From: UBA7805 sp036146215
Lineage (GTDB): Bacteria > Planctomycetota > Planctomycetia > Pirellulales > UBA7805
Direction: 5' to 3'
DNA length: 7,573 nucleotides
Assembly (NCBI GenBank): GCA_036146215.1
Contig: JAYYJN010000261.1
Coordinates: 1 to 7,573, forward strand
The position numbers and the translations under genes are program-made. The notes beneath the pieces were generated by a model that saw only the letters and a program-made list of their open reading frames with translations, was not told where the DNA came from and made no database searches. This document shows positions 7,263 through 7,573 of this stretch, piece after piece. Every line of letters starts with the position of its first letter. Within the stretch, counting starts at the first letter, position 1.

Positions 7263-7402
7263 GAGCAAAGACCAGATTCAGGAAAAAGTATTCCTTCATG
7301 CTAGTCGGCAAACCGTTACGTGGATAGTCTGCCTTGTCGGTGTCGGAGTCAGCGCGAACACCGGGCCATGTGTTCCGTCGGTAGAGTCAAACGGGGGGTT
7401 GT
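7263..7402 (-). other. Upstream gap of the HemD-HemE gene
   Basis: This 140-base gap should carry the promoter of the HemD-HemE gene if the gene is transcribed separately. I see no convincing -35/-10 pair. A hairpin with six-base stem GAACAC/GTGTTC and an eight-base loop lies at 7356-7375. On the minus strand it is 27 bases past the TAA at 7403 and has no T-run, so it is at best a weak 3'-end structure. A short frame of 14 codons (7255-7299) overlaps the ATG of HemD-HemE and is listed under findings. Confidence 0.4.
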
Positions 7403-7573
7403 TTAGAAACGCAGTCCGTGACGGAGTAATTCGAACACGGTCGCTATTTGCCGACGGAGGAATTTCACTGCAGACTGATTTGCAACGCTCGAATCCAAAG
7501 GCATTTCATAAATACGCCGACCCTTTTCAGAAAGGCGAAAAATCATCCCAATATCGGATGTACGCCGACTGGT
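7403..7573 (-). CDS. Possible 3' end of an unidentified gene, 56 codons visible
   Basis: The minus-strand frame entering at the window edge stays open for 56 codons and ends at TAA 7405-7403. The translation looks protein-like: a charged segment containing FRLSEKGRRIYEMPLD is followed by an amphipathic, probably helical tail ending LLRHGLRF. I do not recognise the family. The LSEKGRR phrase resembles wing sequences of some winged-helix regulators, but this is far too short to call. In its favour are the same orientation as every other gene here and a normal-sized gap to HemD-HemE. Against it, the opposite strand is also open across this stretch, so chance openness is a real possibility. Confidence 0.4.
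   Translation of the reverse strand, partial: TSRRTSDIGMIFRLSEKGRRIYEMPLDSSVANQSAVKFLRRQIATVFELLRHGLRF

Noticed and set aside
7266..7268. TTG as start of HemD-HemE
   Set aside because: An ATG two codons later is adjacent to the beginning of the HemD domain, and neither start has a strong ribosome site.
7335..7346. Tandem hexamer TGTCGG repeated twice
   Set aside because: Two copies only, with no further copies nearby; expected by chance.
7261..7573. Plus-strand frame open for 104 codons from ATG 7261 to the window edge
   Set aside because: Its ATG overlaps the start of HemD-HemE in the opposite direction, leaving no room for either promoter, and no motif or ribosome site is seen. It cannot be fully excluded without sequence to the right.

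Overview
The window reads as chromosomal DNA from a member of the Planctomycetota. The reason is a set of secreted protein families largely confined to that phylum and close relatives: a DUF1501 protein, a DUF1549/DUF1553 protein with haem motifs and Ig-like domains, and a planctomycete-type cytochrome c domain joined to WD40 repeats. Base composition is moderate and codon use looks uniform. I see no sign of a mobile element, and I do not assign a genus.

All supported genes lie on the minus strand, so transcription runs from high to low coordinates. 7403-7573 may hold the 3' end of an unidentified gene. 7263-7402 is a short gap. 5346-7262 is one long frame joining uroporphyrinogen-III synthase (HemD) to uroporphyrinogen decarboxylase (HemE). 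5112-5345 is a 234-base gap. Then three tightly packed genes follow: DUF1501 (3741-5111), DUF1549/DUF1553 (1196-3718) and the cytochrome-WD40 protein (1183 to beyond base 1). Their gaps are 22 and 12 bases, so they are probably one operon.

The three operon products all appear to be exported: DUF1501 by a twin-arginine signal, the other two by Sec-type signals. Two of them carry haem c attachment motifs. They probably work together outside the cytoplasm, but the biochemical role of this family set is not established. HemDE is a cytoplasmic enzyme making two successive tetrapyrrole intermediates. Its only visible link to the operon is that haem is the cofactor of the cytochrome domains, and that link is inference.

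The most notable item is the HemD-HemE fusion. I found no CRISPR array, tRNA, rRNA, insertion sequence or convincing intrinsic terminator.
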